Below, in pieces: positions 17,498 through 24,924 of a stretch of 62,525 bases of DNA. Positions within the stretch are counted from its first letter, which is position 1. The number at the start of each line of letters is the position of its first letter. This DNA comes from Acidobacteriota bacterium (GTDB taxonomy: Bacteria > Acidobacteriota > Polarisedimenticolia > Gp22-AA2): the NCBI GenBank assembly GCA_018606725.1, contig JAGYID010000029.1, positions 1-62,525 of the forward strand, read 5' to 3'. Made by a program: the position numbers and the translations under genes. The notes below the pieces were generated by a model. The model ran no database searches. It was not told the DNA's origin and saw only the letters and a program-made list of their open reading frames with translations.

Positions 17498-18097
17498 CTA
17501 TTCCCGGACTTTGATTTGCAGCGGTTTCTCCAGAACCACCGTGAGCGACGCCTCCGGCGGCAACAGTACCGACCGGCCCGGTGCGCCACCGCCGATGACG
17601 CCATCGCGCACCACCTGGGTCGCGACACCGGTCTTGACGACGCGGGCGGCGATGTCGGCCGCCGCTCCGAACGGCGTGGTGATCCGCTCGAATTGCACGA
17701 TTAGCGTGCCGCCCTGCCTCCCGGCGCCCTGGCCCGCCGCGATCGCGCCCAGCACTTTCCCTTCGACGATCGAACCGCCCGGCAGAACGACCCGGCTTCC
17801 CTGGACGATCCCGTCGACCATCCTGCCGCGGAAGCGGTCGCCGGTCCGATTGGTCTCGGAGCTGAGCGGCTCGACGAGCGCCAGGTCCAGCGTGGTGCCT
17901 GCCGGGATCGTCGCGTCGCTCCAGCGAACCGGCGGAGCCGGCTTGTTGTCCGGCACGAGTCCACCAGCCTGGGCGGCCGGCGTGCCGCCTTCCGGAGCCT
18001 GCGGACCGCCACCGCAACCGATCGCCAGCGCCGAGACCATCAGTATGGCCGACAGAGGACGCACCTTCGATCTCCGACCGTCCAATCGATCGTTCAC
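17498..18097 (-). CDS. Lipoprotein paralogous to the downstream glycine-zipper lipoprotein
   Basis: 199 aa. After a basic N-terminus, the hydrophobic segment LSAILMVSALAIGC gives a lipobox. The domain starts IPAGTTLDLALVEPLSSETN and continues GDRFRGRMVDGI, VVLPGGSIVEGKV and FERITTPFG, aligning by eye with its neighbour but lacking a long glycine zipper (only VIGGGAPG). The start is GTG 18097, only about four bases from the predicted RNA start, with no ribosome site, so it is probably leaderless. A start at TTG a few codons in is possible. No function is known. Confidence 0.8.
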   Translation of the reverse strand: MNDRLDGRRSKVRPLSAILMVSALAIGCGGGPQAPEGGTPAAQAGGLVPDNKPAPPVRWSDATIPAGTTLDLALVEPLSSETNRTGDRFRGRMVDGIVQGSRVVLPGGSIVEGKVLGAIAAGQGAGRQGGTLIVQFERITTPFGAAADIAARVVKTGVATQVVRDGVIGGGAPGRSVLLPPEASLTVVLEKPLQIKVRE

Positions 18098-18107
18098 TGC
18101 AGTCCCT

Positions 18108-18135
18108 TATATAGACGATTCCGAGCCAGAGTCAA
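18108..18135 (-). promoter_or_regulatory. Promoter of the lipoprotein pair
   Basis: On the minus strand, TTGACT (18135-18130), a 16-base spacer and TATATA (18113-18108). RNA should start near 18101, four bases from the GTG. Confidence 0.72.
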
Positions 18136-18171
18136 ACAGACCAGGCGATCCTGTCATGCGCGTCCATTTCG

Positions 18172-18187
18172 TTGGACTAAGGTCCAA
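18172..18187. promoter_or_regulatory. Palindrome upstream of the porin promoter
   Basis: TTGGAC-TAAG-GTCCAA, perfect 6-base arms, centred about 150 bases upstream of the predicted porin RNA start. The distance suits an enhancer site for a sigma-54 activator. Confidence 0.4.
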
Positions 18188-18266
18188 TTGGTTGGCGATT
18201 TGGATCTCCTCCAGCCTCCATTGATCGCCCGACATGATGTGCTGTCGTGCTCCAAGTAATTGCTTT

Positions 18267-18280
18267 CCATAAGCTTATGG
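18267..18280. promoter_or_regulatory. Fourteen-base perfect palindrome upstream of the porin promoter
   Basis: CCATAAGCTTATGG, centred about 58 bases upstream of the predicted porin RNA start in an A+T-richer stretch. It may be a second activator or repressor site. Confidence 0.4.
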
Positions 18281-18305
18281 TTTTATCCAGAATCGTGCGG
18301 TGAAT

Positions 18306-18321
18306 TGGCAGCGGCCTTGCT
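18306..18321 (+). promoter_or_regulatory. Sigma-54 promoter of the porin gene
   Basis: TTGGCAG followed by five bases and TTGCTTTT: TGGCAG (18306-18311) and TTGCT (18317-18321), with GG and GC ten bases apart. This is close to the full consensus, including the T-rich end. The RNA would start near 18332, leaving a leader of about 220 bases. Confidence 0.72.
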
Positions 18322-18425
18322 TTTAGTGGCTCCGGGACTACTGTGTTCGCATGTCTTCAGATTCGTTTTGATTGAGTTCGACAACCAAAGCATGAGGAGG
18401 TGAGCGGGGGGGAAACACAAGAACA

Positions 18426-18482
18426 GCGGCCCGGCAAGACAGGGGGTACCCGACCCCATGCCGAAGTGAACCGCCGGCGCCG
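18426..18482 (+). other. 5S rRNA-like fragment in the porin leader
   Basis: The segment aligns with the loop B to helix II/III region of bacterial 5S rRNA. GACCCCATGCCGAA is identical to E. coli 5S as I remember it, then seven bases of the 5S hairpin loop are missing, and GTGAA, CGCCG and GCGCCG follow. The 20 bases between GCGGCC and GACCCC have the same length as in 5S. The 3' third of 5S is not recognisable, so it is a remnant or chance similarity, not a working 5S gene. The rest of the 458-base gap (18098-18555) holds the promoters and palindromes listed. Confidence 0.35.
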
Positions 18483-18555
18483 TAATCGGACTTGGACGTT
18501 TCACTCTTTCGCACAGGCGCAGTTGCAGTTCTCAACCCCACAGGGAGGTTCCCGA

Positions 18556-19878
18556 ATGAAGAAGTTCCTGTATCTGGCAGTCCTGGCGCTCGGCGTGGTG
18601 CTGCTGATGGCCCCGCCGGTGATGGCCCAGGAAGAGAAGCCGTTCACCATCCACGGCGAAGTACGGTTCCGGGGCGAGTACCAGAACAACGCCCAGGACC
18701 TGGACGACAACACGGACGACGGCGCGCTGTTCTGGCCGTATCGCGTCCGCATCGCCGCCGAGGGCCGCTTCACGAAGAACGTCACCGGCTGGATCGAGTT
18801 CCAGAACGGCGGCGTGGCCGGCGACACTCTTCCCTACCGAACCGGCGCGGGTGCTGACAGCGTCGAGCTCTACCAGGGGAACATCACGCTCGATCAGTTC
18901 ATCGGCAAGAACTTTAGCCTGAGAATCGGCCGCCAGGAGATCACTGCCGGCACCGAGCTGTTGCTCGGCGATCTCGACTTCTACCAGGGCCTGTCGCACG
19001 ACGGGCTCGTCGGCACCTGGCGCCTTAAGAAGGGCAGCATCACCGGCTGGTACACGAGGCCCTTCGAAAACAGCGTCGCCAGTGGCGGCTTCCTTCCACC
19101 CGACCAGGTCACGATCGGTTCCGCCGATAACACCACCCACTTCATGGGCGCCTATGCGACCTGGACAATTCTCAAGAATCAGTCGATCGACGTCTACCTG
19201 ATGGACACCATCGTGCGCCGCTCCGCCGCCGGGGCCTCGAGCGACGGCATCGACATCTACACGATCGGCGGCCGCTACGCGCGCGACATGTCTGGCAAGA
19301 CCGGCCTGTTCTGGAACGTCGAGTACGCCATCCAGAGCGGCAGCTTCGCGCAGGGTCCCGGCCCGGACGCCGATCTCTCCGGCAACGTCGGCGAGGGCTG
19401 GCTCGGCTGGAACATTCACAACAAGCAGAACAACCACCGCTTCTATGCCAAGCTGGCCATGGCGAGCGGCGATGACTCCACCACCGCAGACAACGAGGGG
19501 TTCCAGCCGTTGTTCGGCGATTTCCACAACCGCCTCGGCCGCGGTGACTGGTTCCAGCTCGCCGACAACACGACCGGCCTGGTGGGCGGCGTGTCGGGCG
19601 GCATCACCGCCCTATCGATCGGCTACACCGGCAACTACGGTGACAAACAGGAGTTCGGCGCGGCGCTCTGGCAGTACTCGCTCGACCAGGTTCCGTCGGG
19701 CGCCGACGACAATCTCGGATCCGCGATCGATGTCTGGTACGGCTACAACTACAGCCGCAATGTGGCCTTCCAGGCGTCTCTGTCGCAGCTGAGCCCGGGG
19801 GATGCCCTGACGGGCGGCGGCGGGGCTCCGGATGACGCCGTGACCCGTCTGTACGGTCAGGCTCGCCTGCGCTTCTAA
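18556..19878 (+). CDS. Outer-membrane porin, alginate-export (AlgE-like) family
   Basis: 440 aa. A signal peptide (MKKFLYLAVLALGVVLLMA, cleavage after VMAQ) precedes a beta-barrel of alternating strands: FTIHGEVRFRGEYQNNAQD, RIAAEGRFTKNVTGWIEF, FSLRIGRQEITAGTELLLGD, and the terminal LYGQARLRF ending in Phe as outer-membrane proteins do. RIGRQE and the FYQGLSHDGL segment fit alginate-export type porins. ATG 18556 follows GGAGG. The transported solute is unknown; the family name does not prove alginate. Expression is probably sigma-54 dependent. Confidence 0.87.
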   Translation: MKKFLYLAVLALGVVLLMAPPVMAQEEKPFTIHGEVRFRGEYQNNAQDLDDNTDDGALFWPYRVRIAAEGRFTKNVTGWIEFQNGGVAGDTLPYRTGAGADSVELYQGNITLDQFIGKNFSLRIGRQEITAGTELLLGDLDFYQGLSHDGLVGTWRLKKGSITGWYTRPFENSVASGGFLPPDQVTIGSADNTTHFMGAYATWTILKNQSIDVYLMDTIVRRSAAGASSDGIDIYTIGGRYARDMSGKTGLFWNVEYAIQSGSFAQGPGPDADLSGNVGEGWLGWNIHNKQNNHRFYAKLAMASGDDSTTADNEGFQPLFGDFHNRLGRGDWFQLADNTTGLVGGVSGGITALSIGYTGNYGDKQEFGAALWQYSLDQVPSGADDNLGSAIDVWYGYNYSRNVAFQASLSQLSPGDALTGGGGAPDDAVTRLYGQARLRF

Positions 19879-19905
19879 CCGAAGTCGAAGACAGCGCAAT
19901 ACCAG

Positions 19906-19937
19906 CCCCCGCGGGGTTCACCCCCGCGGGGGTTTTT
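19906..19937 (+). terminator. Intrinsic terminator after the porin
   Basis: Eleven perfect pairs (19906-19916 with 19922-19932), a five-base loop and five Ts. It lies between convergent porin and aroA. Confidence 0.92.
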
Positions 19938-19968
19938 CTTTGCCCTTCGCGTTTTTCGGAAGAGTCGG

Positions 19969-21309
19969 TCAGGCCGGGCGCGCGACCAGATCGTCGAGCT
20001 GCGTCCAGAATTGCGGGAACGACTTGCTGACGCAGGCGGGGTTGCGGATGACGACCCCGGGGACGCGCAGGCCGGCGACGGCGAGCGCCATCGCCATCCG
20101 GTGATCGTTGTAAGTTTCGATTGAAGCGCCCCGCAGGGGCCGGGGATGGATGCTGAGGCCGTCCGGCTCCGCCGTGGCGTCGCCGCCGAGTCGGTTGATC
20201 TCGGCGACCAGCGCGGCGATCCGGTCGGTCTCCTTGATCCGCAGATGCGGGACGCCGGTGATGCGCGTCGTCCCGGCCGCGAAACAGGCGACGACCGCCA
20301 GCGTCGGGACGATGTCCGGCATGGCCCCGCAGTCGGCCTCCAGCCCGCGCAGGCGGCTGCCCCCCTCCACGGTGACGCTGTCGCTCCCCTTCTCCACCCG
20401 GCAGCCGATCGCCTCGAGCAGCGTGACGAAACGCGCATCCCCCTGGGCCGACTTCGGGTCGAGACCGTCGACCCGCACCCGCCCGCCGGTCACCGCCGCA
20501 GCGGCGAAGAAATACGACGCCGAAGAGTAGTCCCCCTCGATCGCCAGATCCCGGGGTGCATACGCCCGTCCGGGGGTCACCGCGAAGGCGCGCGCCTGCG
20601 GCCCCGGCGGCGACGCCTGGACCTCGGCGCCGAAGCGGCGCATGACGTCGATCGTCAGGTCGACGTACGGCCGCGACACCAGGTCGCCCTCGATCTCGAC
20701 GCGGACGGCGCCGCCGGCCGCCGGGGCGGCGAGCAGGATCGCCGACAGGTACTGGCTGCTCTTGTCGCCGCGCAGACGGGCCGACCCGCCCCGCAATCCA
20801 CCGCCGACGCGGACCGGCGGGCAGCCGTTCCCGTTCACCGCCTCGGCCCGCCCCCCGAGGGCCCGCAATGCCACGAGCAGGTCCTCGATCGGTCGCTGCC
20901 GCATCCGCGCATCGCCATCGAGAATGTAATCGCCACGCCCCAGCGCCAGGAGCGCCGTCAGGAACCGCATCGCCGTGCCGGCGTTGCCCACGGCGATCGC
21001 GCCGCCGGTCGCCGGGATCTCCCCGCCGCGTCCCTCAACGGTCACGACCGGCGCCGCAGCGGACGACCGGGCCGGGTCGGAGGACCTGGCCGCACTCGCC
21101 CCCCCGACCTTGGCGGCGATGCCGACCAGGTTGAGCCCGCCGATCAGGTGCAGCGGATCGTCGGAGAGCAGCGGATTCCTCAGGGTCGAGCGGCCCGGAG
21201 CCAGTGCCGCCGCGATCAGGGCGCGCTGAGTCACACTTTTGGAAGGGGGGGCGGTCACCCGGCCGCGGATCGGGCCGCTCACGGCAATGGGACGGTCGGC
21301 GCTCGTCAC
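19969..21309 (-). CDS. aroA: 3-phosphoshikimate 1-carboxyvinyltransferase (EPSP synthase)
   Basis: 446 aa shikimate-pathway enzyme joining shikimate 3-phosphate and phosphoenolpyruvate. Family motifs in order: PPSKSVTQRALIAAALA, GNAGTAMRFLTALLALG, DGDARMRQRPI, GDKSSQYLSAILLAAP, IEGDYSSASYF, IKETDRIAAL and NDHRMAMALAVAGL. In the PEP-binding loop the residue after MR is Phe where E. coli has Pro101. An Ala/Ser-rich insert lies before the GGAIAVGNAG segment. GTG 21309 is chosen because the conserved core begins nearby and GAGG lies upstream; upstream in-frame sequence shows no homology. Confidence 0.95.
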   Translation of the reverse strand: MTSADRPIAVSGPIRGRVTAPPSKSVTQRALIAAALAPGRSTLRNPLLSDDPLHLIGGLNLVGIAAKVGGASAARSSDPARSSAAAPVVTVEGRGGEIPATGGAIAVGNAGTAMRFLTALLALGRGDYILDGDARMRQRPIEDLLVALRALGGRAEAVNGNGCPPVRVGGGLRGGSARLRGDKSSQYLSAILLAAPAAGGAVRVEIEGDLVSRPYVDLTIDVMRRFGAEVQASPPGPQARAFAVTPGRAYAPRDLAIEGDYSSASYFFAAAAVTGGRVRVDGLDPKSAQGDARFVTLLEAIGCRVEKGSDSVTVEGGSRLRGLEADCGAMPDIVPTLAVVACFAAGTTRITGVPHLRIKETDRIAALVAEINRLGGDATAEPDGLSIHPRPLRGASIETYNDHRMAMALAVAGLRVPGVVIRNPACVSKSFPQFWTQLDDLVARPA

Positions 21310-21366
21310 TCGAACCTCGCACGCCGATCCTATACGAGGTGACGCCGCGGGAAGAACAATCCGATC

Positions 21367-21395
21367 TTGACGGCGCGGGCGGGCGTCTCTATCTT
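21367..21395 (+). promoter_or_regulatory. Sigma-70-type promoter of the VWFA protein gene
   Basis: TTGACG (21367-21372), a 17-base spacer and TATCTT (21390-21395). RNA would start near 21402, 36 bases before the TTG. Confidence 0.65.
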
Positions 21396-21437
21396 CTGCA
21401 CCCCGACGTTTCGGGCCCTTGCGGGAGTCGTCATCTC

Positions 21438-22847
21438 TTGATCCTCCGCCGCACGCGCTTCTTCGGCACGGCAATCGTCGTGTTCCTGGCCGCGTTCGTC
21501 CTCGGCCTCGGCAACTTGCTGACCGAGGGACCGTCGCCGCGCGGGTCCGTCCGCGCGACCCCGGAGATCCCCGCCGAGCCGCAGCGGAGCGGCGACGACG
21601 GCGGCTTCTCGATCCTGCTGGTGCAACCGGGCCAGCCGTACCTCCTCGGCCGGCAGCCGATCCGGATCGAGCCGACGCTGCCGTCGGGCGACCGCATTCA
21701 GCAAGTCGACTTCTTCGTCGACGGCCGATTGCTGCTGACCGACCGCAAGCCGCCCTACGGCACCGAATTCGACTTCGGCGAGGAGCTCAGGCGCCACACC
21801 ATCGTCGTGCGGGCCCTGACCGCGGGGGGCCGGCGCGCCAACGTGTCGTTCCTGTCGCGCTCCGGCGACGTCGCCGACCGCGCCGCCGGACCGATCGTCG
21901 TCGTGCCGGCGGTGGTGCGCGACACCGACGGCCGGCCGGTGAAGGACCTGTCGGTGAGCGACTTCACCCTGCTGGAAGGCGGCGTGCGGCAGCCGATCGT
22001 GCATTTCGAGAGCGCCCCGGCGCCGGTGTCGATCGCCGTGGCGGTGCAGTCGCTATCGCGCGACGCGGCGGCCCGCTCGGCGCTGCTGCGGGGCACGGTG
22101 GCGTTCGTCGAGTCGCTGCCCGCCTACGACTCGCTCGGCCTGTTTGACGCGGTCTCCGATCCTTCCGGCAGGGCGGTGGGGGCGCTCCGCGTCGCGCCGG
22201 CGACCGGCAGGACGACCGGCGCCGCCGCGGCGCCCTCCCCGGGCGACGCCGCGACGCGCGCGGCATCGGCATTCTCGTATGACCACCGACGCTTCCTCGA
22301 GCGCCTCAGCGACGCCGGGTCCGGAGCGCCGCCGCCCCACGCCTCGCTGCCGGAGGCGCTCCTCGCTGCGGGCGCGGCGCTGCGGGCGCGGCCGGTCGGG
22401 CGCGTCGTGCTGGCGGTCGTGGCCATCGATCCGGAGCCGCTCGGACCGCCGGCGCCGCCGGAGCTGTCCGGCGCGTCCGGCTCGGCGTCCACCCAACGCA
22501 GCGGCCCCGATAACGACGCCGCCCGGCCCCTGACCCTGGAAAACGCCCTCGAAGAGATGCGCAAGGCGGGCGCCACGCTCTACGTCATCGTGCTCGGCAA
22601 CCCCGAGGCGGCGCCGGCGCGGGCTCTGAGCCAGGCCGCCGAGGACAGCGGCGGGGAATTCCAGGTCGCCGCGACGGACGGCGACCTTGCCGATGCCTGC
22701 CAGCGGACCGCCGACCTGCTGCTGCACCGCTACCTGCTTTCCTACGCCCCGGCGAACACCGACCGCAAGGGGTGGCGCGGGCTGGAAGTGCGCGTCAGTC
22801 GCGCCGACCTCGAGGTGCGGGCGCGCAGGGACACCTACGCTGAGTAA
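21438..22847 (+). CDS. VWFA-related acidobacterial domain protein
   Basis: 469 aa, probably anchored by one N-terminal helix (FFGTAIVVFLAAFVLGLG) with the rest in the periplasm. A short beta domain (about 70-130) precedes the typical block VVVPAVVRDTDGRPVKDL, SVSDFTLLEGGVRQPI and FESAPAPVSIAVAV, the start of the VWFA-related fold, ending with LLHRYLLSYAPANTDRKGW. The canonical metal-site DxSxS is not seen (AVQSLS here). The start is TTG 21438, the last start before the hydrophobic segment. This domain type is concentrated in Acidobacteriota. The function is unknown. Confidence 0.85.
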   Translation: MILRRTRFFGTAIVVFLAAFVLGLGNLLTEGPSPRGSVRATPEIPAEPQRSGDDGGFSILLVQPGQPYLLGRQPIRIEPTLPSGDRIQQVDFFVDGRLLLTDRKPPYGTEFDFGEELRRHTIVVRALTAGGRRANVSFLSRSGDVADRAAGPIVVVPAVVRDTDGRPVKDLSVSDFTLLEGGVRQPIVHFESAPAPVSIAVAVQSLSRDAAARSALLRGTVAFVESLPAYDSLGLFDAVSDPSGRAVGALRVAPATGRTTGAAAAPSPGDAATRAASAFSYDHRRFLERLSDAGSGAPPPHASLPEALLAAGAALRARPVGRVVLAVVAIDPEPLGPPAPPELSGASGSASTQRSGPDNDAARPLTLENALEEMRKAGATLYVIVLGNPEAAPARALSQAAEDSGGEFQVAATDGDLADACQRTADLLLHRYLLSYAPANTDRKGWRGLEVRVSRADLEVRARRDTYAE

Positions 22848-23397
22848 CTGGTGGCGGGCGCCGCTGGTGGCCCTGTGCGCCTTCTGGACGGCGCGCCTCG
22901 TGTTCGACGGGGCCGGGTGGTGTTTCCTCGACAACGTCAATGTCGTCTTCCACGAGGCGGGTCACCCGATATTCTCGATTCTCGGCGAGACGATGATGGT
23001 GCTGGGCGGCACTCTGGGGCAGTTGCTGGTGCCGTCCCTGCTGTGCGGATATTTTCTGGGCAGAGGCGGCAACCGTGGCGACAATCGCTTCGCGGCGGCG
23101 CTGTGCGCCTTCTGGTTTGGCGAGAACTTCCTGAACGTCGCCCGCTACATGGCGGACGCGCGCGATCTCGCCCTGCCGCTCATCGGCGGCGGTGACGAGC
23201 ACGACTGGAACCGCCTGTTCTACCAGTTCGGTCTGCTGGGCGAGTCGAGCGTCCGGGCGGTGTCCGGGGCGACGCGCGCTTTCGGAGCGGCGGTGATGCT
23301 CGCGGCGCTCGCCTGGTCGGTCGCCTTCCTGCTGCCGGAGAACCGCCGCGGTCGTCTGGCGGCCCGGATGCCGGCGCTCAGGTTCCTGCTGGGGTAG
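22840..23397 (+). CDS. Membrane protein with HExxH motif, M50-like putative metalloprotease
   Basis: 185 aa if it starts at CTG 22840, giving SNWWRAPLVALCAFWTARLVF; GTG 22867 is the first standard start and would remove ten residues. FHEAGHP is an HExxH zinc-binding motif at the edge of a hydrophobic segment, as in site-2-type proteases, and GGDEHDWNRLF might supply another ligand. Four or five membrane segments are visible (LLVPSLLCGYFLG, AVMLAALAWSVAFLL). It overlaps the end of the VWFA gene, so they are coupled. Protease activity is inferred from the motif only; no PDZ domain is present. Confidence 0.75.
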   Translation: MSNWWRAPLVALCAFWTARLVFDGAGWCFLDNVNVVFHEAGHPIFSILGETMMVLGGTLGQLLVPSLLCGYFLGRGGNRGDNRFAAALCAFWFGENFLNVARYMADARDLALPLIGGGDEHDWNRLFYQFGLLGESSVRAVSGATRAFGAAVMLAALAWSVAFLLPENRRGRLAARMPALRFLLG

Positions 23398-23430
23398 CCG
23401 CTCGGCTGGCCGGCTGCGCGACGGGAGGAG

Positions 23431-23664
23431 CTATTTGGTGCCGCCCGCGGCTCCTTCGCCGGTCGCGTCCTGGCCCTCCCGGCGGCGTGCGACGACCGTG
23501 CCGGCCGGCTGCTCCCCGCCGGTCCAGTTGATGGCGCGGCACTCGGCCAGGAGCTCACAGCGCACGCACTCCTTCATCTTCCGGAGGCTGGCGATGACGG
23601 TCCCGAAGCAGTCTTTGGTGATCCGCGGCAAGGAACTCTCCGACGGGCGTTGCGGCAGCGGCAT
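23431..23664 (-). CDS. Small cysteine-containing protein, probably leaderless
   Basis: 77 aa with the motif CVRCELLAEC, a possible metal site, plus one more Cys upstream (KDCFGT), then a polar, Gly/Ala-rich tail. G/C-rich third codon positions support real coding. A near-consensus promoter sits directly before the ATG, so the RNA would start at or within a base or two of it. I do not recognise the family. The opposite-strand frame over the same bases has no comparable promoter or motif. Confidence 0.6.
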   Translation of the reverse strand: MPLPQRPSESSLPRITKDCFGTVIASLRKMKECVRCELLAECRAINWTGGEQPAGTVVARRREGQDATGEGAAGGTK

Positions 23665-23670
23665 GCGGAT

Positions 23671-23698
23671 AATCTATTGACTGCGCAGCGCTTGTCAA
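23671..23698 (-). promoter_or_regulatory. Promoter of the small cysteine protein
   Basis: TTGACA (23698-23693), a 16-base spacer, TAGATT (23676-23671) on the minus strand. Only six bases separate the -10 box from the ATG at 23664. Confidence 0.72.
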
Positions 23699-23710
23699 CC
23701 TGATGCAGAA

Positions 23711-23739
23711 TTGAAAACCCCTCTCCCCTGCTCTATACT
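23711..23739 (+). promoter_or_regulatory. Promoter of the small TPR protein operon
   Basis: TTGAAA (23711-23716), a 17-base spacer and TATACT (23734-23739). The ATG at 23749 is nine bases after the -10 box, so the mRNA should be nearly leaderless. Confidence 0.75.
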
Positions 23740-23748
23740 CGCGCCGCG

Positions 23749-24198
23749 ATGACCTTCCCGTACCGGATCTCCTGCATCGCCCTGGCGTGCGTCCTCCTGG
23801 CGGCGGCGCGTCCGCCGACCCCGAAAGAGCAGATGCGCTTCGGCGTGGAAGCGGCTCAACAGGGGCTGTGGCGCGAGGCGATCTTCCGCTGGGAGAGGCT
23901 GGTCAAGACCCAGCCCGACAACCCCCGGCTGCGCAACAACCTGGCGGTGGCCTACGAGAGCATCGGCGACGTCGACAGCGCGCGCCGGTCGTATCGCGAG
24001 GCCCTGCGGCTCAATCCGGCCAGCAAGGAGATCCGCGACAATTACAATTCCTTCCTGGATCTCTGCAAGTCGTTCCGGCAGTGTGGCGACGGCGACGCGG
24101 CCCCCAGCGCCGGAGGCGCCGGCGCGGCGGCCACGCCGGACGCGCCACCCGCCGGCGCGCCCACCCCGGAGGCGACGCCGACCGATGCCGCGCCCTGA
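23749..24198 (+). CDS. Small secreted or membrane-attached TPR protein
   Basis: 149 aa. A short hydrophobic N-terminus (ISCIALACVLLAAA) suggests export. Two TPR units follow: QGLWREAIFRWERLVKTQPDNPRLRNN and AVAYESIGDVDSARRSYREALRLNPAS. The tail is an Ala/Pro/Gly linker. The ATG at 23749 overlaps the expected RNA start region. It precedes and overlaps the next gene by 14 bases, so the two are probably co-translated. The function is unknown. Confidence 0.8.
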   Translation: MTFPYRISCIALACVLLAAARPPTPKEQMRFGVEAAQQGLWREAIFRWERLVKTQPDNPRLRNNLAVAYESIGDVDSARRSYREALRLNPASKEIRDNYNSFLDLCKSFRQCGDGDAAPSAGGAGAAATPDAPPAGAPTPEATPTDAAP

Positions 24199-24886
24199 CG
24201 TCCGTTCCCGACGCTGCGCCGCGCTGGCGGCGCTGGCGCTGGCGGTGTTCCCGCTGACCACGCCGGCGCGCGCCGCCGATGTCACCCGGGTCACGGTCGC
24301 GGCCCCGCTCCCCGCCCGCCTCGACATGTCGGGCATGCGCCGCGTCCTGGTCACCCGCTTCCTCGTCGACCACGACGTTCCCGAGTTCGATCTCAACAAG
24401 GACTTGATCGCTCTGCTGCGCCGCGAGCTGCGCAAGCGGACCGACCTCGAAATCCTCGAAATCGACCCGCCGCCGCTGCCGGAGCAGCCGTTCGCCGATC
24501 TGCTGACGAACACCGGCTTCTGGCGCCGGATGGCGGAGACCACCGGCGCCGATCTCATCATCTCGGGGCGGACGTCGTTCGTCGTAAGCGACCGCTCCGG
24601 CTTCGTACAGGTGGACGAGATCTCCCCCCTCACCGGGCAGCGCATCCGGCGCACCAGGTTCGTGGATCGGGAGGGATTCGACCTCGATCTCAACCTGTTC
24701 TTCATCCGGGGCAGCACCGGCCTGATCCTGTACGAGGACCATTTCACCGCCGCCAAGACCGAGGTCGGGCGCGGCAGCGATCGACTGACCGTCATGTACA
24801 GCCTGTTCGAGCAGTTCGAGGACGAAGTCGTCGGCATCCTGGCACCGCGCGTCAAGACCGTGCAGCGACTGCTGTTCACCGAGTAA
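24185..24886 (+). CDS. Secreted protein of unknown function
   Basis: 233 aa. A signal peptide (RRCAALAALALAVFPL, cleavage near ARAAD) precedes a single alpha/beta domain: VLVTRFLVDHDV, ELRKRTDLEILEIDPPPLPE, TGADLIISGRTSFVVSD and TGLILYEDHFTAAK. The pattern of a modified nucleotide-binding-like fold with ADLIISG recalls TolB N-terminal or CsgG/LpoB-type envelope domains; this is a weak resemblance. ATG 24185 lies inside the end of the TPR gene. It is followed by the large protease/barrel protein and may act with it in the envelope. Confidence 0.75.
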   Translation: MPRPDVRSRRCAALAALALAVFPLTTPARAADVTRVTVAAPLPARLDMSGMRRVLVTRFLVDHDVPEFDLNKDLIALLRRELRKRTDLEILEIDPPPLPEQPFADLLTNTGFWRRMAETTGADLIISGRTSFVVSDRSGFVQVDEISPLTGQRIRRTRFVDREGFDLDLNLFFIRGSTGLILYEDHFTAAKTEVGRGSDRLTVMYSLFEQFEDEVVGILAPRVKTVQRLLFTE

Positions 24887-24924
24887 GATCCCGGAGCCGC
24901 GTCACCCCGGGGAGCGACCCGACC

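Noticed and set aside
18400-18555. In-frame GTG start giving a 52-residue N-terminal extension of the porin
   Set aside because: It would place a hydrophilic Arg/Gln-rich stretch before a perfect signal peptide, and the purine-rich box touches the GTG with no spacing; ATG 18556 has GGAGG at proper distance.
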